A stretch of DNA of 64,000 nt, from the NCBI RefSeq assembly GCF_027244095.1, contig NC_069658.1, positions 422,184,687 to 422,248,686 on the forward strand, in the 5' to 3' direction. The notes below the pieces were generated by a model that saw nothing but the letters and a program-made list of their open reading frames with translations, did not search any database and was not told where the DNA came from. A program made the translations under genes and the position numbers. Source of the stretch: Hemicordylus capensis. Its lineage: Eukaryota > Chordata > Lepidosauria > Squamata > Cordylidae. The stretch's first letter is position 1. Every line of letters starts with the position of its first letter. This document shows, one piece after another, positions 21,291 to 31,150 of the stretch.

Positions 21291-21517
21291 GTACAGCAGA
21301 TGGTTAATTTTACTGGATGTTTTAGATGTTTGGTAGCTGAGGCCTGTTTTGTTTAGTATTTGTGAAAATACTAAATACTAAATACTTGTCAAGGCGATTA
21401 CAAACAACAGAGGGGATAATGAGTCCCCTTGGAAAATGCCTCTTCTAATGCTAACCTGTCCAAGTGTCTCGCCATTGATTGTTAACTGTGTACTCCATAT
21501 TAATTCTGGTGTTATTA

Positions 21518-22363
21518 TTAGATCTTGCATTTGTTGGTTACATTTTTGACCTCTTTCATCCAGCCCACTTTTTTATTATAATCTATTGGATTGTCCCATA
21601 ATTTCCCCCAGAATTGCACTGTTTCTTCTTTATTTGGTGTTTCTATGTTTCTTGCAGTTTCTCCTTCTATGCTTTGGTAGAAACGTCTCTGATTCGACTG
21701 GAATTGGAGATTCTGCCTGTGTTGTGTAATTCTGGCTTCATATCTGCTAATCTTCTTTGACACTGCTGTTATTTGCTGCTTTATTATTTCCAGGACTTCT
21801 CTAATTTTCCTTGAATCTAGGTGGTATTTTTGGATCAGATACTGTTTGGTGTTTTCATTCTTCAGCTTCTTGTCTTTCATATCTTTCAATTTACTAGCAT
21901 CTGATCTAAGCCTGGAGATTTTATTTTCTAATCTAATCTTCCATTTAGGTGATGTAGTGCTTTCTTTTTTTACAGGTCCACTGATCTTATATCCGAGCTC
22001 TTGTGTTGTTATTGTTGCTGCACTGTACATTAGTTGGTTTGTTTCTTGCAAATTCTTGGTTGTTATCTCTGCAAGTGCAGCATTGACATCTTTTAATGCC
22101 TGAGCAAGTTGGTTTTTGGCAACTGTTTTTAGAGCGGGAAGTTGAACCCTGGTGGTTGTTTGGTTCATGAGCTCAGTTATTTTTTGCTTTAGTTCTTGTT
22201 GCTTTTCTGTTAAACGGCATTTGGGTTTTTGAGGTGAAGGCAAAGGGGTGGTTGCCTGGTTTTGATTTTGAAACAGTTCAGTAACAGTGGCATCCTCGAT
22301 TTCCAACACCTCCTCCACCTGCGCCTGAGCAGCTTCTTCAATTGGTGGTAATTCTTCTTCCAT
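21518..22363 (-). pseudogene. R4/Dong LINE N-terminal region
   Basis: An open frame of 281 residues starts MEEELPPIEEAAQ and ends NVTNKCKI before a stop. It is rich in Lys, Glu and Gln and looks partly coiled coil (RLENKISRLRSDASKLKDM at about residues 143-161). The segment near residues 225-265 (YQSIEGETARN, then EETVQFWGKLWDNP) is the usual lead-in to RT in R2/R4-like LINEs. I see no N-terminal zinc finger, so either it lies upstream and is lost or the family lacks it. RT should follow immediately, but a large part of it is deleted. Confidence 0.7.
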
Positions 22364-22386
22364 ATCTTGATACCAGGCTCAAGTTC

Positions 22387-22655
22387 TGTTGTTGTTGTTG
22401 TTGTTGTTGTTGTTATTTCAATTTCTATAACGCCTTTCCAAAAATGGCTCAGGGCGGTTTACACAGAGAGATAATAAATAAGATGGCTCCCTGTCCCCAA
22501 AGGGCTCAAATTCTAAAAAAACACAAGATAGACACCAGCAACAGTCACTGGAAGGGTACTGTGCTGGAGGTGGATAGGGCCAGTTACTCTACCCCTGCTA
22601 AATAAAGAGAATCACCACAGTAAAAGGTGCCTCTTTGCCCAGTTATCAGGGTTAT
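22387..22655 (-). mobile_element. L2-type LINE 3' tail with (AAC)n
   Basis: A clear GGCGG-tail copy on the minus strand ending in 'tagaaattgaaata' plus (AAC)n, plus-strand (GTT)n at 22387-22413. The R4/Dong LINE begins just beyond this trinucleotide tail. Confidence 0.8.
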
Positions 22656-23147
22656 GGTATGATCTCCTCCCAAGGGAATTAACCTTATAAAAGGCTTCTC
22701 CTGGGTCTTTCTACCACTCAAGGATCAAGCTCAAAACAATAAATAGCATTTCATAGATTACAATTAATCTCAGGATGCAGGTCAGTAAAATAAAACTCAC
22801 CCTGGTGCAGACCTGAGGCAGGCAACAAAGTTGATTCAAGGCAATCAGTCCACACACTGGATGTGTGTATGCAAGAATTTGTTATTAAAAATGTGAGTTG
22901 TGGAAGCTGAGTAAGAAGTCTACCTTTTAGCACATCTCATAAGAGCAAGGCAGGATAAACTGAGGGAAGGTAGGGAGAATTGGGCTGTGAAAGTAACCAG
23001 GTCAAGACCAATAGAAGGCAAACCAGAACAAGTGGGCTGCGGGTCACACCTGAAGAATGTTCAGCTTCTTCAGGAACAGGAAGTTTCTATAAGCCTAATC
23101 TTCAGATTAGGAGACAGAGACTGACATTCCGTGAAGTTACATGGGCG
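22656..23147. other. No recognised feature
   Basis: Unique-looking sequence with no gene or repeat that I can name. Confidence 0.4.
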
Positions 23148-23390
23148 GTTCTCAACCTCACATGCTGCTGTGGATGTCTAAAATAGTGCCCATGGTGTTA
23201 CACAAGAGCACTCTTGTGTGAATACATAACATTGTACAATTGAGCTTCCATGCCTCTGCAGCCACTGGAAATAATAGCCATAGCATCGTGGGATGCAGTT
23301 GTGCAATTTTAGGTGTTCACGCAAAAGCACTCTTGTGCAACAGTGCAGGCCTTGTTTTAGACTTCTGCAGCAGCATGTGTGGTTGAGAAC
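23148..23390. repeat. Foldback element, about 100-nt imperfect arms
   Basis: The left end is 'ggttctcaacctcacatgct' and the right end 'catgtgtggttgagaac'. Inner pairs include 'acacaagagcactcttgtgt' on the left and 'caaaagcactcttgtgcaac' on the right. Arms are diverged, so this is an old MITE-like element. The 'cttgtgcaa' words recur at 46987-47130. Confidence 0.7.
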
Positions 23391-24109
23391 TGACTGTGTT
23401 ACTCTGCACAGAATGTCAGCCAGCGAGAGTTTCAGAAATGCCTCAAGAGTTGACAAATGATGAGGAGAGTTGGCTGCTGTGAGGTCTCTTCAAATGCCTA
23501 AGAGGCTGAACCCTTGGATTTTAACAACCCAGATGCTAGTCCCCTTCACGACAACATCTCATAGTTAATGAGACAGTTTTCTGCTATGTAACTTCAATTT
23601 AGCACTATTGATGTGCTAGGCATTCTGCAGTACACAGAAATGACATGATGCCTGCCTAGAAGGGCTTACAACCTATGTCTGAGGTCTAGGAGCAAGAACA
23701 GAGCTTGTTAATGGAGGAAGAGGAATAGGAGGTGAAGCAGCTTAAAAAACAGAGTGAGAGCGCTATTCCATCCATGGTGAGGAGCATGGCTGAAGGTTTC
23801 CAGACAGCACTGGAGAAAGGAGACAAAGCACGGTGGTAGGCGAAGATAGGCGAGAGCAAGAACTTTTAACACAAGCACACAAAGGCTGAAGCCAACATGA
23901 AGCATGACAGGAAACTAGGACAAGCAATTCAAAAGAAGGCTGATCACTTAATTACAGCATTGTCATGACTCTGGTTCTGCAAGATCAAGGTCCTTAAAGT
24001 ATGAATTGCAAGCCCAGGTTTTTTGTGTTTGGAGATGAAGGGGAATAAAGGATGGGAAACAGGACAGGCACTTCAGTCTCTTTCTGAGAGAGATTTTGGA
24101 CATTTTATC
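23391..24109. other. No recognised feature
   Basis: Unique-looking sequence. The repeat 'cattctgcagtacacagaaa' region resembles old MIR/L2 text, but not enough to call. Confidence 0.35.
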
Positions 24110-24880
24110 TAGATCAATTTTGATCAGGCTTCAGGCCTGGCTGTGGAGCAGAAACTGCTTGCTCTGTGGGATGACCTGTGCATTGGGGGTTGGGAGTGCA
24201 ATCAGTGTTCCCTCTAACAGGGAATCCCAGATATTGTTGACTACAATTCCCATAATCCCCAAGCAAAAGCCATTGCAGCTGGGGATTCTGGGTGTTGTAG
24301 ATAACATCTGGGAATCCCTATTAGAGGGAATCTTAACACTGGGTGCAACCCTGTTAATTCTTTCAGTGGCTTTCAATACCGACCTCTCAGTGGCTTTCAA
24401 TACCATTGACCATGGTATCCTTTTGGATAGGCTGGCTGAGTTGGGTGTGGGAGGCACTGCATGGAGGTGGTTCTGCTCCTACCTTGAGGCCCGTTTCCAA
24501 AAGGTGGTGCTGGGAGATTACTGCTCAACCCCTTGGCAGTTGTGCTTTGGGGTTCCACAGGGTTCCATTCTTCCCACTATGCTATTTAACATCTACATGA
24601 AACTGCTGGGAGAGGTCATCCGAGATTTGGCCTGAGTTGTCATCAGTATGTGGATGGCACTCAGTTGTATCTCTCTTTTTCCTCAGATTCAGGTGAGGCA
24701 GTGACTGTCCTGAATCAGTGGATGAGGGTGAACAAGGACTGGATGAGGGTGAACAAGTTGAGACTCAGTCCAGACAAGACAGAAGTACTGTTGGTCAGTG
24801 GTTCCTCTGCCCGGGTGAATGCCATTCAGCCTGTTTTAGATGGGGTTGCACTCCCCCTGAAGGATCAGGTACGTGCGCGC
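24110..24880 (+). pseudogene. L2-clade LINE, reverse-transcriptase fragment
   Basis: The frame reads VAFNTIDHGILLDRLAELGVG (split here for clarity as VAFNTIDHG and ILLDRLAELGVG), then GTAWRWFCSYLEARFQKVVL, FGVPQGSILPTMLFNIYMKL and LGEVI. It continues in the next piece with DGTQLYLSF (the YADDTQLY box is changed to YVDGTQLY) and LRLSPDKTEVLLVSG. The catalytic aspartate pair is therefore damaged. Two in-frame tandem duplications are present: 24 bp at 24363-24404 and 21 bp at 24719-24757. A hAT MITE interrupts it at 24203-24341. The 3' side is lost at about 24880. Confidence 0.85.
24203..24341. mobile_element. hAT-like palindromic MITE in L2
   Basis: The left end is CAGTGTTCCCTCTAACAGG and the complement of the right end CAGTGTTAAGATTCCCTCTA. 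Arms continue through 'cccagatattgttgactaca'. Flanks agtgcaat / ggtgcaac match at six of eight positions, as for a decayed 8-bp duplication. It is the same family as 48444-48579. Confidence 0.8.
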
Positions 24881-25078
24881 AAAGCATTACTGGGAGCTTT
24901 GCCGAGCGAGCCGCAGCGGGGAAGGGGCGGCAGGGAGATATCCTGCCGCCCCAATTACACTACTAATTACAGCGCCAGATCGGGAAAGCGGCTAAAGTAA
25001 ACCCTCCCGCCACTCTTAAAGCGACCCCCACCCCCGAACCGGACCACCAAGGTCCGGACTGGTCCGGGCCCATCCCTA
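24881..25078. mobile_element. GC-rich repeat ending in a hAT-like terminus
   Basis: The right end 'ggtccgggcccatccct' (complement 'agggatgggcccggacc') resembles lizard hAT termini. It contains a hairpin at 'gggcggcagg'/'cctgccgccc' (about 24924-24954). No matching left terminus is visible where the L2 stops, so it is partial or rearranged. Confidence 0.45.
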
Positions 25079-25451
25079 ATTGTATCATGTATTAATATTC
25101 CCAAACCTATACTTGTAAAAAAGCCCTGATAATTGAATTGTGTTATATTATATTCCTAAAATATCTGCAGTTTTGTAAATAGGATTTCTGTGTTTGCAAA
25201 CCCCTGTGCATGGAGAAGGATGGCAGGGTCAAAAGTTCATTCTTGGTTTTCTGTGGTTTCACTTTTGGTTTAGCATTTTGACAGCTGATTTTTGGAGGGA
25301 AAGGAGATGTCAAGAAATGGAGGGATTTTTGTTTGTTCTAACTGGATGACTTTAAAAAACTGTTGCACCAGATAAACTGTATATATTGGGAATGTTTTGA
25401 GAGGGAAGTTAGTGAAATCAACAGAGTCCTGAAAGAGAGACCTGGGGGGGG
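25079..25451. other. No recognised feature
   Basis: AT-rich unique-looking sequence with no recognised feature. Confidence 0.4.
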
Positions 25452-25612
25452 GGGCCTATTCTCACGATCAGCAAAATCGAGCTAGGAGACAGGGGCATAG
25501 CAAGGTTGGAGTGGGCCCAGAGACAAGATTTTAAAATGGTCCCCCCCTCACTGAAGCTCAGCTCATGAAGTAAAGAAATCTTAAATGAGGCTGAACAGTG
25601 GTAATAAAAAGC

Positions 25613-25670
<58 letters not shown>

Positions 25671-26404
25671 CCTATGTGCCACAATAGAACGTCATCCTAA
25701 ATTATTTTTTGATTTTGTAAATTGTGGACGATGCAAGTCATTTAATGGTACTAGATGTTCTGGTAGCTCCAGGTCTGAATAGTCACATCAATTTCAAAGG
25801 ATGAATTCAACTGAAGGAAGCCCAGGCAGGTGCGCGGCTGGGGGAGTCAGTCATGTGACATGCCTGGGGGGGGCAAGGCAGTGGGCCCCCAGACAACTGT
25901 CTCCCCTTGCACTATTATAGTTACACCCCTGCTAGGAGACACTAGCCTGATTTTTGCTGATCGTGTAAACCACCGGGCTTGCAGGCGAGGCCGGTGGCTT
26001 CTAAGCAGCTAGCCCGCTTTTGTAGCTGTCCCCAAAGCCTGGGTTTGCGGAGCAAGCGCTCCACAAACCCAGGCTTCCTGATTGTGAGTAGCCACGGCGC
26101 GGCTCCATGGCGCGGCTACTCACAAGTAGACGCCCAGAGGGGAGGCAAAAAGCCACCTCCCGGCTCCGGGGGTCTCCCCAGTATGCCCTGAATGCTCGCG
26201 CAGGGCATACTGAAGTTCCAGGGGCCGCATGCCCCCCGAGCTCCCCAGCCCCCACCGGCTCCGTCACAGAGCCGGCAATTGTGTGGGCAGCCAATCTGGC
26301 TGCCCAGGGCTCCCTCCCTGCTCGTGTGCGGGGAGAGCGGGCTTAGCCCGTTCCCCCCGCGCACTCTCAAGAACCGGGTCTCACTGATCGTGAGACCCGG
26401 CTCA
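25452..26404 (+). mobile_element. Hairpin-rich DNA transposon split by a hAT
   Basis: It starts GGGCCTATTCTCACGATC and ends GATCGTGAGACCCGGCTC. After removal of the 442-bp hAT insert it is about 500 bp and matches 17676-18128 block by block. Examples are 'gtttgcggagcaagcgctcc' at 26043 and the large hairpin 'cagtatgccct'...'agggcatactg' at about 26178-26213. No coding capacity. Confidence 0.85.
25490..25931. mobile_element. Non-autonomous hAT (CAGGGGCATAGC family), 442 bp
   Basis: The left end is CAGGGGCATAGCAAGG and the complement of the right end CAGGGGTGTAACTATAATA. A perfect 8-bp duplication CTAGGAGA is at 25482-25489 and 25932-25939. It contains a (TAGA)n tract at about 25613-25671. Related copies: 53277-53700, 55714-56189, 59052-59215. 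Confidence 0.95.
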
Positions 26405-26471
26405 GAGTCTTAGAAGCCAGAGAAGTCAAGTCTGCTGGAGAGAGTCAACGCTTAAGGATGAAGAAGACAGA

Positions 26472-26892
26472 GAGGCTCTTCTCACGACCGCTGGAAAGTA
26501 AGCTAAGGGAGCCCAGCCCGCTTTCCAACTGTCATGAGAACCTCTGGGCTCGCAGGCGGGCCTGGTGGTTCAGCAGCGGCTAGCTCACATAAATACCCCT
26601 CCCCTAAAACAAGGTTAGCAGAGCAAGCGCTCCATTAACCTTGTTTTGGTGATCATGTGCCACCATGGCGTGGCTCTGCGCTGTGCCACAGTGACACATG
26701 AATAGACCCCCAACCGGGAGACTACAACAAGCCTCCCAGTGTCCCCCCCTCCCATAATGCCCTGCATATTCATGTGGGGCATGCTGGGACTTCCGGGGAT
26801 CGGGCAGCCCCCGATCCTCACCATCCCAACCGGCTCCATGACCAAACCTTCCTTGGCTCTCCACACTGCTCGTGCGGAGAGCATCCCTGAGT
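26472..26892 (+). mobile_element. Hairpin-rich DNA transposon, 3' end eroded
   Basis: It starts GAGGCTCTTCTCACGACC and follows the family order ('ggaaagtaagctaagggagc', 'gttagcagagcaagcgctcc', 'gtgacacatgaatagacccc', 'gggcatgctgggacttccgg'). The terminal block is not recognisable after about 26892. A stretch of about 35 bp ('gaagtcagtctgctggagag' and variant) occurs on both sides, at 26410-26437 and 26893-26918, suggesting a local duplication. Confidence 0.75.
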
Positions 26893-27324
26893 CCTGGAAG
26901 TCAGTCTGCTGGAGAGAGAAACCCAACTGAAATCACTAAGAAGAAAAAGAAGAGCCAGACTGGATTGAGCCCCAGATCTGTGCTGTAATCAGAACCACCC
27001 AGCAAGCCAGAAGCTGACAAGAAAGCACAGAGGACTCTGAGTAGGGACCAGTATGGAGTTAGGTAGTAGATATGTTTTTCCAGGTTTTATTTTCCCTGAC
27101 CTGCTCTGTTAATAACTGTGTTGAATTTGTATTTTTTGCTGCAAAAGTGATGTTTTAATTGAACCAATTTTTCTAAAAGTAAATTTTCTTGTTTAAAAAA
27201 AAAAGGAAGAAGCTTGTTGATTGTCTCTACCCCACGCCTATAAGCCTTTCCACACTACTGAGGGTTTTTTTGTTTGTTTGTTTGTTTGGTTGGTTGCTTT
27301 GTGTTTTTTTTTTTTGAAGGGCTG
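26893..27324. other. Unannotated, with an A-run
   Basis: It contains 'aagtaaattttcttgtttaa' followed by an A10 run near 27195, which looks like the end of a retroposed or transcribed sequence. It also has a (TTTG)n tract at about 27268-27287. No gene recognised. Confidence 0.35.
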
Positions 27325-27935
27325 TTGTTAGTGGGCCCAGCCATACCAAAAGTCCACTTGGTGGCAGTGGTCAAAAGCTTAGGAGGAATAGAAGGCTGTT
27401 CCTCCCCAGCCTCCCCAGGGAGGTTCACCTGGCTTCATCACTTTGTTCTTTTAGACGCCAGGCAAAGACCTTTGTTCACTAGGCCCTTTAAATTTGATGT
27501 TTAAATTTGACTTTAAAACTGACCTTTAAAAGGTTTTTTAATTGTTTTATACTGTATTTTGTGCCACCTTAAGTGGCACAGCAGGGAAATGCTTGACTAA
27601 CAAGCAGAAGGTTGCTAGTTTGAATCCCTGCTGGTACTATATTGGGCAGCAGCGATATAGGAAGATGCTGAAAGGCATCATCTCATACTGTGTAGGAGGA
27701 GGCAATGGTGAACCCCATCCTGTATTCTACCAAAGAAAACCACAGGGCTCTGTGGGTGCCAGGAGTCAAAATTGACTTGACGGCACACTTTACCTTACTG
27801 TATTTTGTATTTTTTAATATGTTGTGACTTCATGTGTTTAATGTGCTTTTACTCAATATTTTAATGCTGTATTGTGAGTCTCCCAGAGAACAATTTGTTA
27901 TGGGAAGGCTAACAAATAATGTATGTTTGTTTGTT
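27325..27935 (+). mobile_element. L2 LINE 3' end split by a Sauria SINE
   Basis: L2 3' coding remnant ('cccagggaggttcacctggc') and UTR, then after the SINE the terminal 'gagtctcccagagaacaatt', 'tgttatgggaaggctaacaa' and a (GTTT)n tail. The closely matching end at 61390-61437 supports the assignment. A separate (GCT)n tract follows at 27943-27963. Confidence 0.8.
27563..27795 (+). mobile_element. Sauria-type SINE (tRNA head, BovB-type end)
   Basis: The tRNA-like head has 'gtggcacagcagggaaatgc' and B box 'gtttgaatccctgct'. The body is 'atgctgaaaggcatcatctc'. The end 'tgacttgacggcacacttta' resembles the BovB LINE 3' end, as known for Sauria SINEs. A perfect 13-bp duplication tactgtattttgt flanks it (27550-27562 and 27796-27808). 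Confidence 0.93.
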
Positions 27936-28679
27936 TTGTTGCTGCTGCTGCTGCTGCTGCTGTTATTTTAAGGAGGCATAGGGAGAGGAAGTACATGTGA
28001 GCTGCACTAGTTCTTCTTACACTTGTTTAGAAGAACCAAAGCTGAGCATATGCCTCTTCCATCTTAATCATAGCATGTGTTATCTCTGTTTCTGGAGTAT
28101 GTGCATGTCTCAGGGGGCATGGAAGATTCCATAAAACATACATGCTCATAATATGTGTCAGCCAGCATAATCACCAAAACTAAAACTTTCATATTCACAG
28201 GTGCTAACTCAAACACAATGCTTCCCAAAGGATTTGGTTCACACATTCAATGGTGAGTCATCAAGAGATGGGCATTCAAAATCAAGATGTGCAGGCATTT
28301 GTGAAGAATATCATATTCAGCACATAACCTAACCTGTCACAGACCACCAGAGAACTGAAGTCCCCTAGACTGATGGTGAGGAAACTTGTTGGTTTTAAAA
28401 ACAGAGCAGGATTAATTTATTATGCATGTTATAAAATAAAAAGTTATTGGCATCTCAGTAATGGCATTTTGCAATGAGAAAAGAATAGCTGTGGATTTCC
28501 CCTACATGCATACCATTAAACTCCCCCCACCCTGGCCACCCACCCACACACACAGTTTTTCTGAGTCATCAGAGATATCCGCACCTGGAAATAGTATCAG
28601 ATAGGGTGGACTGGTGCTACAACAATTTCTAAATCAGGAATCATGAAATAAGGTGACTTGCAAAGCTCCATGCTATTAT
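27936..28679. other. No recognised feature
   Basis: Unique-looking sequence apart from the (GCT)n at the start and a C-rich/(CA)n stretch near 28516-28555. Confidence 0.4.
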
Positions 28680-28745
28680 TGTAAACCGCCCTGAGCCATT
28701 TTGGAAGGGCGGTATAAAAATCAAATAAATAATAAATAATATTAT
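28680..28745 (+). mobile_element. L2-type 3' tail, terminal 65 bp only
   Basis: 'gtaaaccgccctgagccatt' then 'ttggaagggcggtataaaaa' with an AATAAATA tail. Severely 5' truncated. Confidence 0.8.
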
Positions 28746-29024
28746 CACTCCTCAGGTGTGCAGGCTGTACCTTCTGTGCTGACCCGCACCTACACATTTC
28801 CATCTACAGTACAGATGGGCAAGGGGCCAATGTGAGTTTAAAGCCTAGAAGCAAACAGTGTAGACCGAGATGGTTAAATGTATATTGGATGTACTCTTAT
28901 TGATTGAGGGGTAGTTTTGTTTTTGCTGTCTTTCTATGTAATTCAAGTGCAAATTTCACAATTACCTTAGGCCTTTGTCAATGTTGGTCTTAAAAACCAC
29001 AAAAGACCAGAGTAATGCACTAAA
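28746..29024. other. No recognised feature
   Basis: Unique-looking spacer between an L2 tail and a SINE. Confidence 0.4.
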
Positions 29025-29277
29025 GAGCCACCTAATGGCACAGTGGGGAAGTAACTTACCTAGGGAGCAAGAAGTTGCCAGTTCGAATCCCCACTGGTAT
29101 GTTTACCAGGAACACCTATATTGGAAAGCAGCGATATAAGGAGATGCTGAAAGGCATCATCTCATACTGCATGGGAGATGGCGATGGTAAACCACTCCTG
29201 TACTCTACCAAAGAAAACCACATGGCTCTGTGGTCGCCAGAAGTCAACACTGGCTCAAGGGCACAACTTTACCTTTT
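29025..29277 (+). mobile_element. Sauria-type SINE
   Basis: Head 'ggcacagtggggaagtaact' and B box 'gttcgaatccccact', body 'gatgctgaaaggcatcatct', and end 'ggctcaagggcacaacttta'. A 12-bp duplication taatgcactaaa / taatccactaaa (one mismatch) lies at 29013-29024 and 29278-29289. Confidence 0.9.
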
Positions 29278-29559
29278 TAATCCACTAAAACAGATAGGTG
29301 GATACGTTTTTGACACAGCAACTATTTCAAAAATGCAAAAATATTATTGCATTTAATCACCATGCATTTAATAATTTTTAATCACAAAATTATTGAACTA
29401 ATCACCACAGGATGTTGTTGAGACAAATGACCATAATAATTAGATGAATTCTGGCAATCCAAGTGCAAGCTTCATTTTCAGAAACTGCATGTGATACACC
29501 CATTTATTTAGCTGTGCCTATCACGCGAAAGTATGTAGCAAGGGCTGTTTCACACCTTC
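29278..29559. other. No recognised feature
   Basis: AT-rich spacer with no recognised feature. Confidence 0.4.
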
Positions 29560-30182
29560 CAGAAGGCATACAGTGAAGGGTACTTCTATCTGGGAACTGG
29601 TACAAAAGCCATATATTGATCATGCCTTAAATGTGGGATTTTGATAGCATGTGCGCCCGTCTTAATGCGCTTCCATCTGCTGTTATGGAGGGAAGATTTA
29701 AAGGTACCCCTTTCTCTGCTCGACTTTGCCCTTGCTGGTCTGGTCAAGTGGAGACAAGTGCGCATGCCATTTTATATTGTACTTTCTATAGGGACGCCCA
29801 CTTAAGACTAGTGTCCCCTTTGCTGCAACGTTTTCCTGGGCATCTGGATGACTTCTGTTTGAAGTATTTACTGTCCAGTCTTGATGACAACCTAATTACC
29901 AAAATGGCAAGGTACTGTTATATCATTTGCACCATCCGCTTAGGTTCTCAATAATGTTTTGCTTTCTTTTTTCCGTTATTCCTGTTTTATGATTGTAATG
30001 GAGGGTGCTCTGCTCTCTTTGGCTTTCAGTAAGATCTATCTGGAGTTCACCACAACTGTCCTAATTTTAACCTGTCAGTATTGCGTTACAATCTGTTTGA
30101 TTCATTATGCTGAGTTTTTTGTAAGTATGTATGTTTTACTAAATATTGGTCTATGACTGTAATAAAGGATGACTGACTGACT
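29560..30182 (+). pseudogene. LINE 3' end with zinc-knuckle-like motif
   Basis: A 107-residue open frame at 29631-29954 contains CPCWSGQVETSAHAILYC (split pattern C-x-C...H...C). It is flanked by ARLNALPSAVMEGRFKGTPF and HLRLVSPLLQRFPGHLDDF. This is the look of the C-terminal zinc-knuckle region of AP-endonuclease LINEs of the I/Jockey/Vingi group. Vingi is known in lizards, but the clade here is my guess. The 3' UTR ends 'ggtctatgactgtaataaag' plus a (GACT)n tail at 30164-30182. It is 5' truncated: no RT is present. The same terminus is at 4531 and 52966. Confidence 0.65.
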
Positions 30183-30544
30183 GTTAGCATGTGCTCAGAC
30201 TTTTCACCAAGCCCAGTTTCTTAATTTCATACTAATTTCCACATGAAGTGCCTTATGTGTTAAAACTGTGTAAAATAAAAATTATCCTTAAGAAGCAACA
30301 TTTTCTGTCTTGTTCCTGCATGCAATTTCTTTATTTTCCTAGAATCCAATGGGTTAGAAAGATATTTTTCTCCTTTCGATCAAATTAGTGGGCCATTCTG
30401 TAACATTTTTTCTCTTTTCTGGTGCTATGTGGCACAGCTTGCTTGCTTGCTTGCTTGCGCTCTTTCAGTCATTCCTTGTCTACCAAGCCACTCTGACATC
30501 ATGATGCTCTCTGGTCCATGCCACCTACTTACAGTACTCTATAC
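30183..30544. other. No recognised feature
   Basis: Unique-looking sequence with a short (GCTT)n tract at about 30439-30457. Confidence 0.4.
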
Positions 30545-30896
30545 CATACCAGGGCCTTCTGCATGCAGCTCAGGTGCTCTGCCACCAATGTATAGCCCCC
30601 TGCCTCCCCAAACTAATGGAAGAAAGCCTCCCATGAGCCCAAAACACCACTCACAAAGGAGGCTGCATGCTGTGCCTCTGAATGAGTCACTGCACTGGTC
30701 TTGCCTCTTTCCAGTCAGCATCTGCTGGAATCGAGAATGATGCCACATCTGCACTGGGCATGATTAAATCATTCAGTCACCCTCAGTATAGTCACATAGG
30801 ATTATCTACCCCCAGAGGAGAGATCCACCTCTATTTGTGTTATTGTTCTGAACTTGCTTCTTTCAAGTCTAAATGAATATCCCTGTTAACCCCTGC
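30545..30896 (+). repeat. Dispersed repeat core, copy 1
   Basis: About 290 bp (30605-30895) is strongly similar to the inverse complement of 42555-42840. Both copies would read the same peptide-like string (SAGIENDATSALGMIKSF), but this is shared ancestry rather than a known protein. One side abuts remnants of the TAGCTCA-family SINE (minus strand, about 30545-30600). The other side runs into the GGCGG-tail L2 sequence. It may be the seldom-seen 5' part of that L2-tail family. Confidence 0.7.
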
Positions 30897-31150
30897 TAAC
30901 TAGGCAAAGAGGCACCTTTTTAACATAGTCATTCTCTTTATTTAGCAGGGGGAAAGTAACTGGCCCTATCCACCCCCAGCACAGTACCTCCAGTGACTGT
31001 TGCTGGTGTCTATCTGATGTTTCTTTTTAGATTGTGAGCCCTTTGGGGGCAGGGATCCTTCTTATTTATTTATTATTTCTCTGTGCAAACTGCCCTGAGC
31101 CATTTTTGGAAGGGCAGTATAGAAATCAAATGAATGAATGAATGAATGAA
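30897..31150 (+). mobile_element. L2-type LINE 3' tail with (GAAT)n
   Basis: The clearest plus-strand copy: 'ctaggcaaagaggcaccttt', 'gaaagtaactggccctatcc', 'gattgtgagccctttggggg', 'ccctgagccatttttggaag', then 'gcagtatagaaatcaaatga' and (ATGA)n to 31150. Confidence 0.85.

Larger units (their letters stand above)
19750..22372 (-). mobile_element. R4/Dong-type LINE, internally deleted
   Basis: The non-LTR retrotransposon body is on the minus strand. The 3' end is at 19750 ('cacctgtctgactgtgtaaa') and the 5' side lies next to a (GTT)n tract at 22387-22413. It encodes an N-terminal part (21518-22363), a short RT segment and a long RT/endonuclease C-terminal part (19845-21290). The text jumps from the N-terminal region to the GDSLSPLLF region of RT, so the RT fingers and palm start are missing. 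Further 3' ends of this family lie at 57971-58128 and 61472-61924. Confidence 0.8.

Noticed and set aside
19906-21336. Several plus-strand frames across 19.9-21.3 kb
   Set aside because: They are shadows of the minus-strand LINE frame, whose domain order is clear.
29631-29954. Host zinc-finger gene
   Set aside because: The Cys/His motif lies immediately before a LINE-type 3' UTR and tetranucleotide tail shared with two other loci, so it is a LINE remnant.
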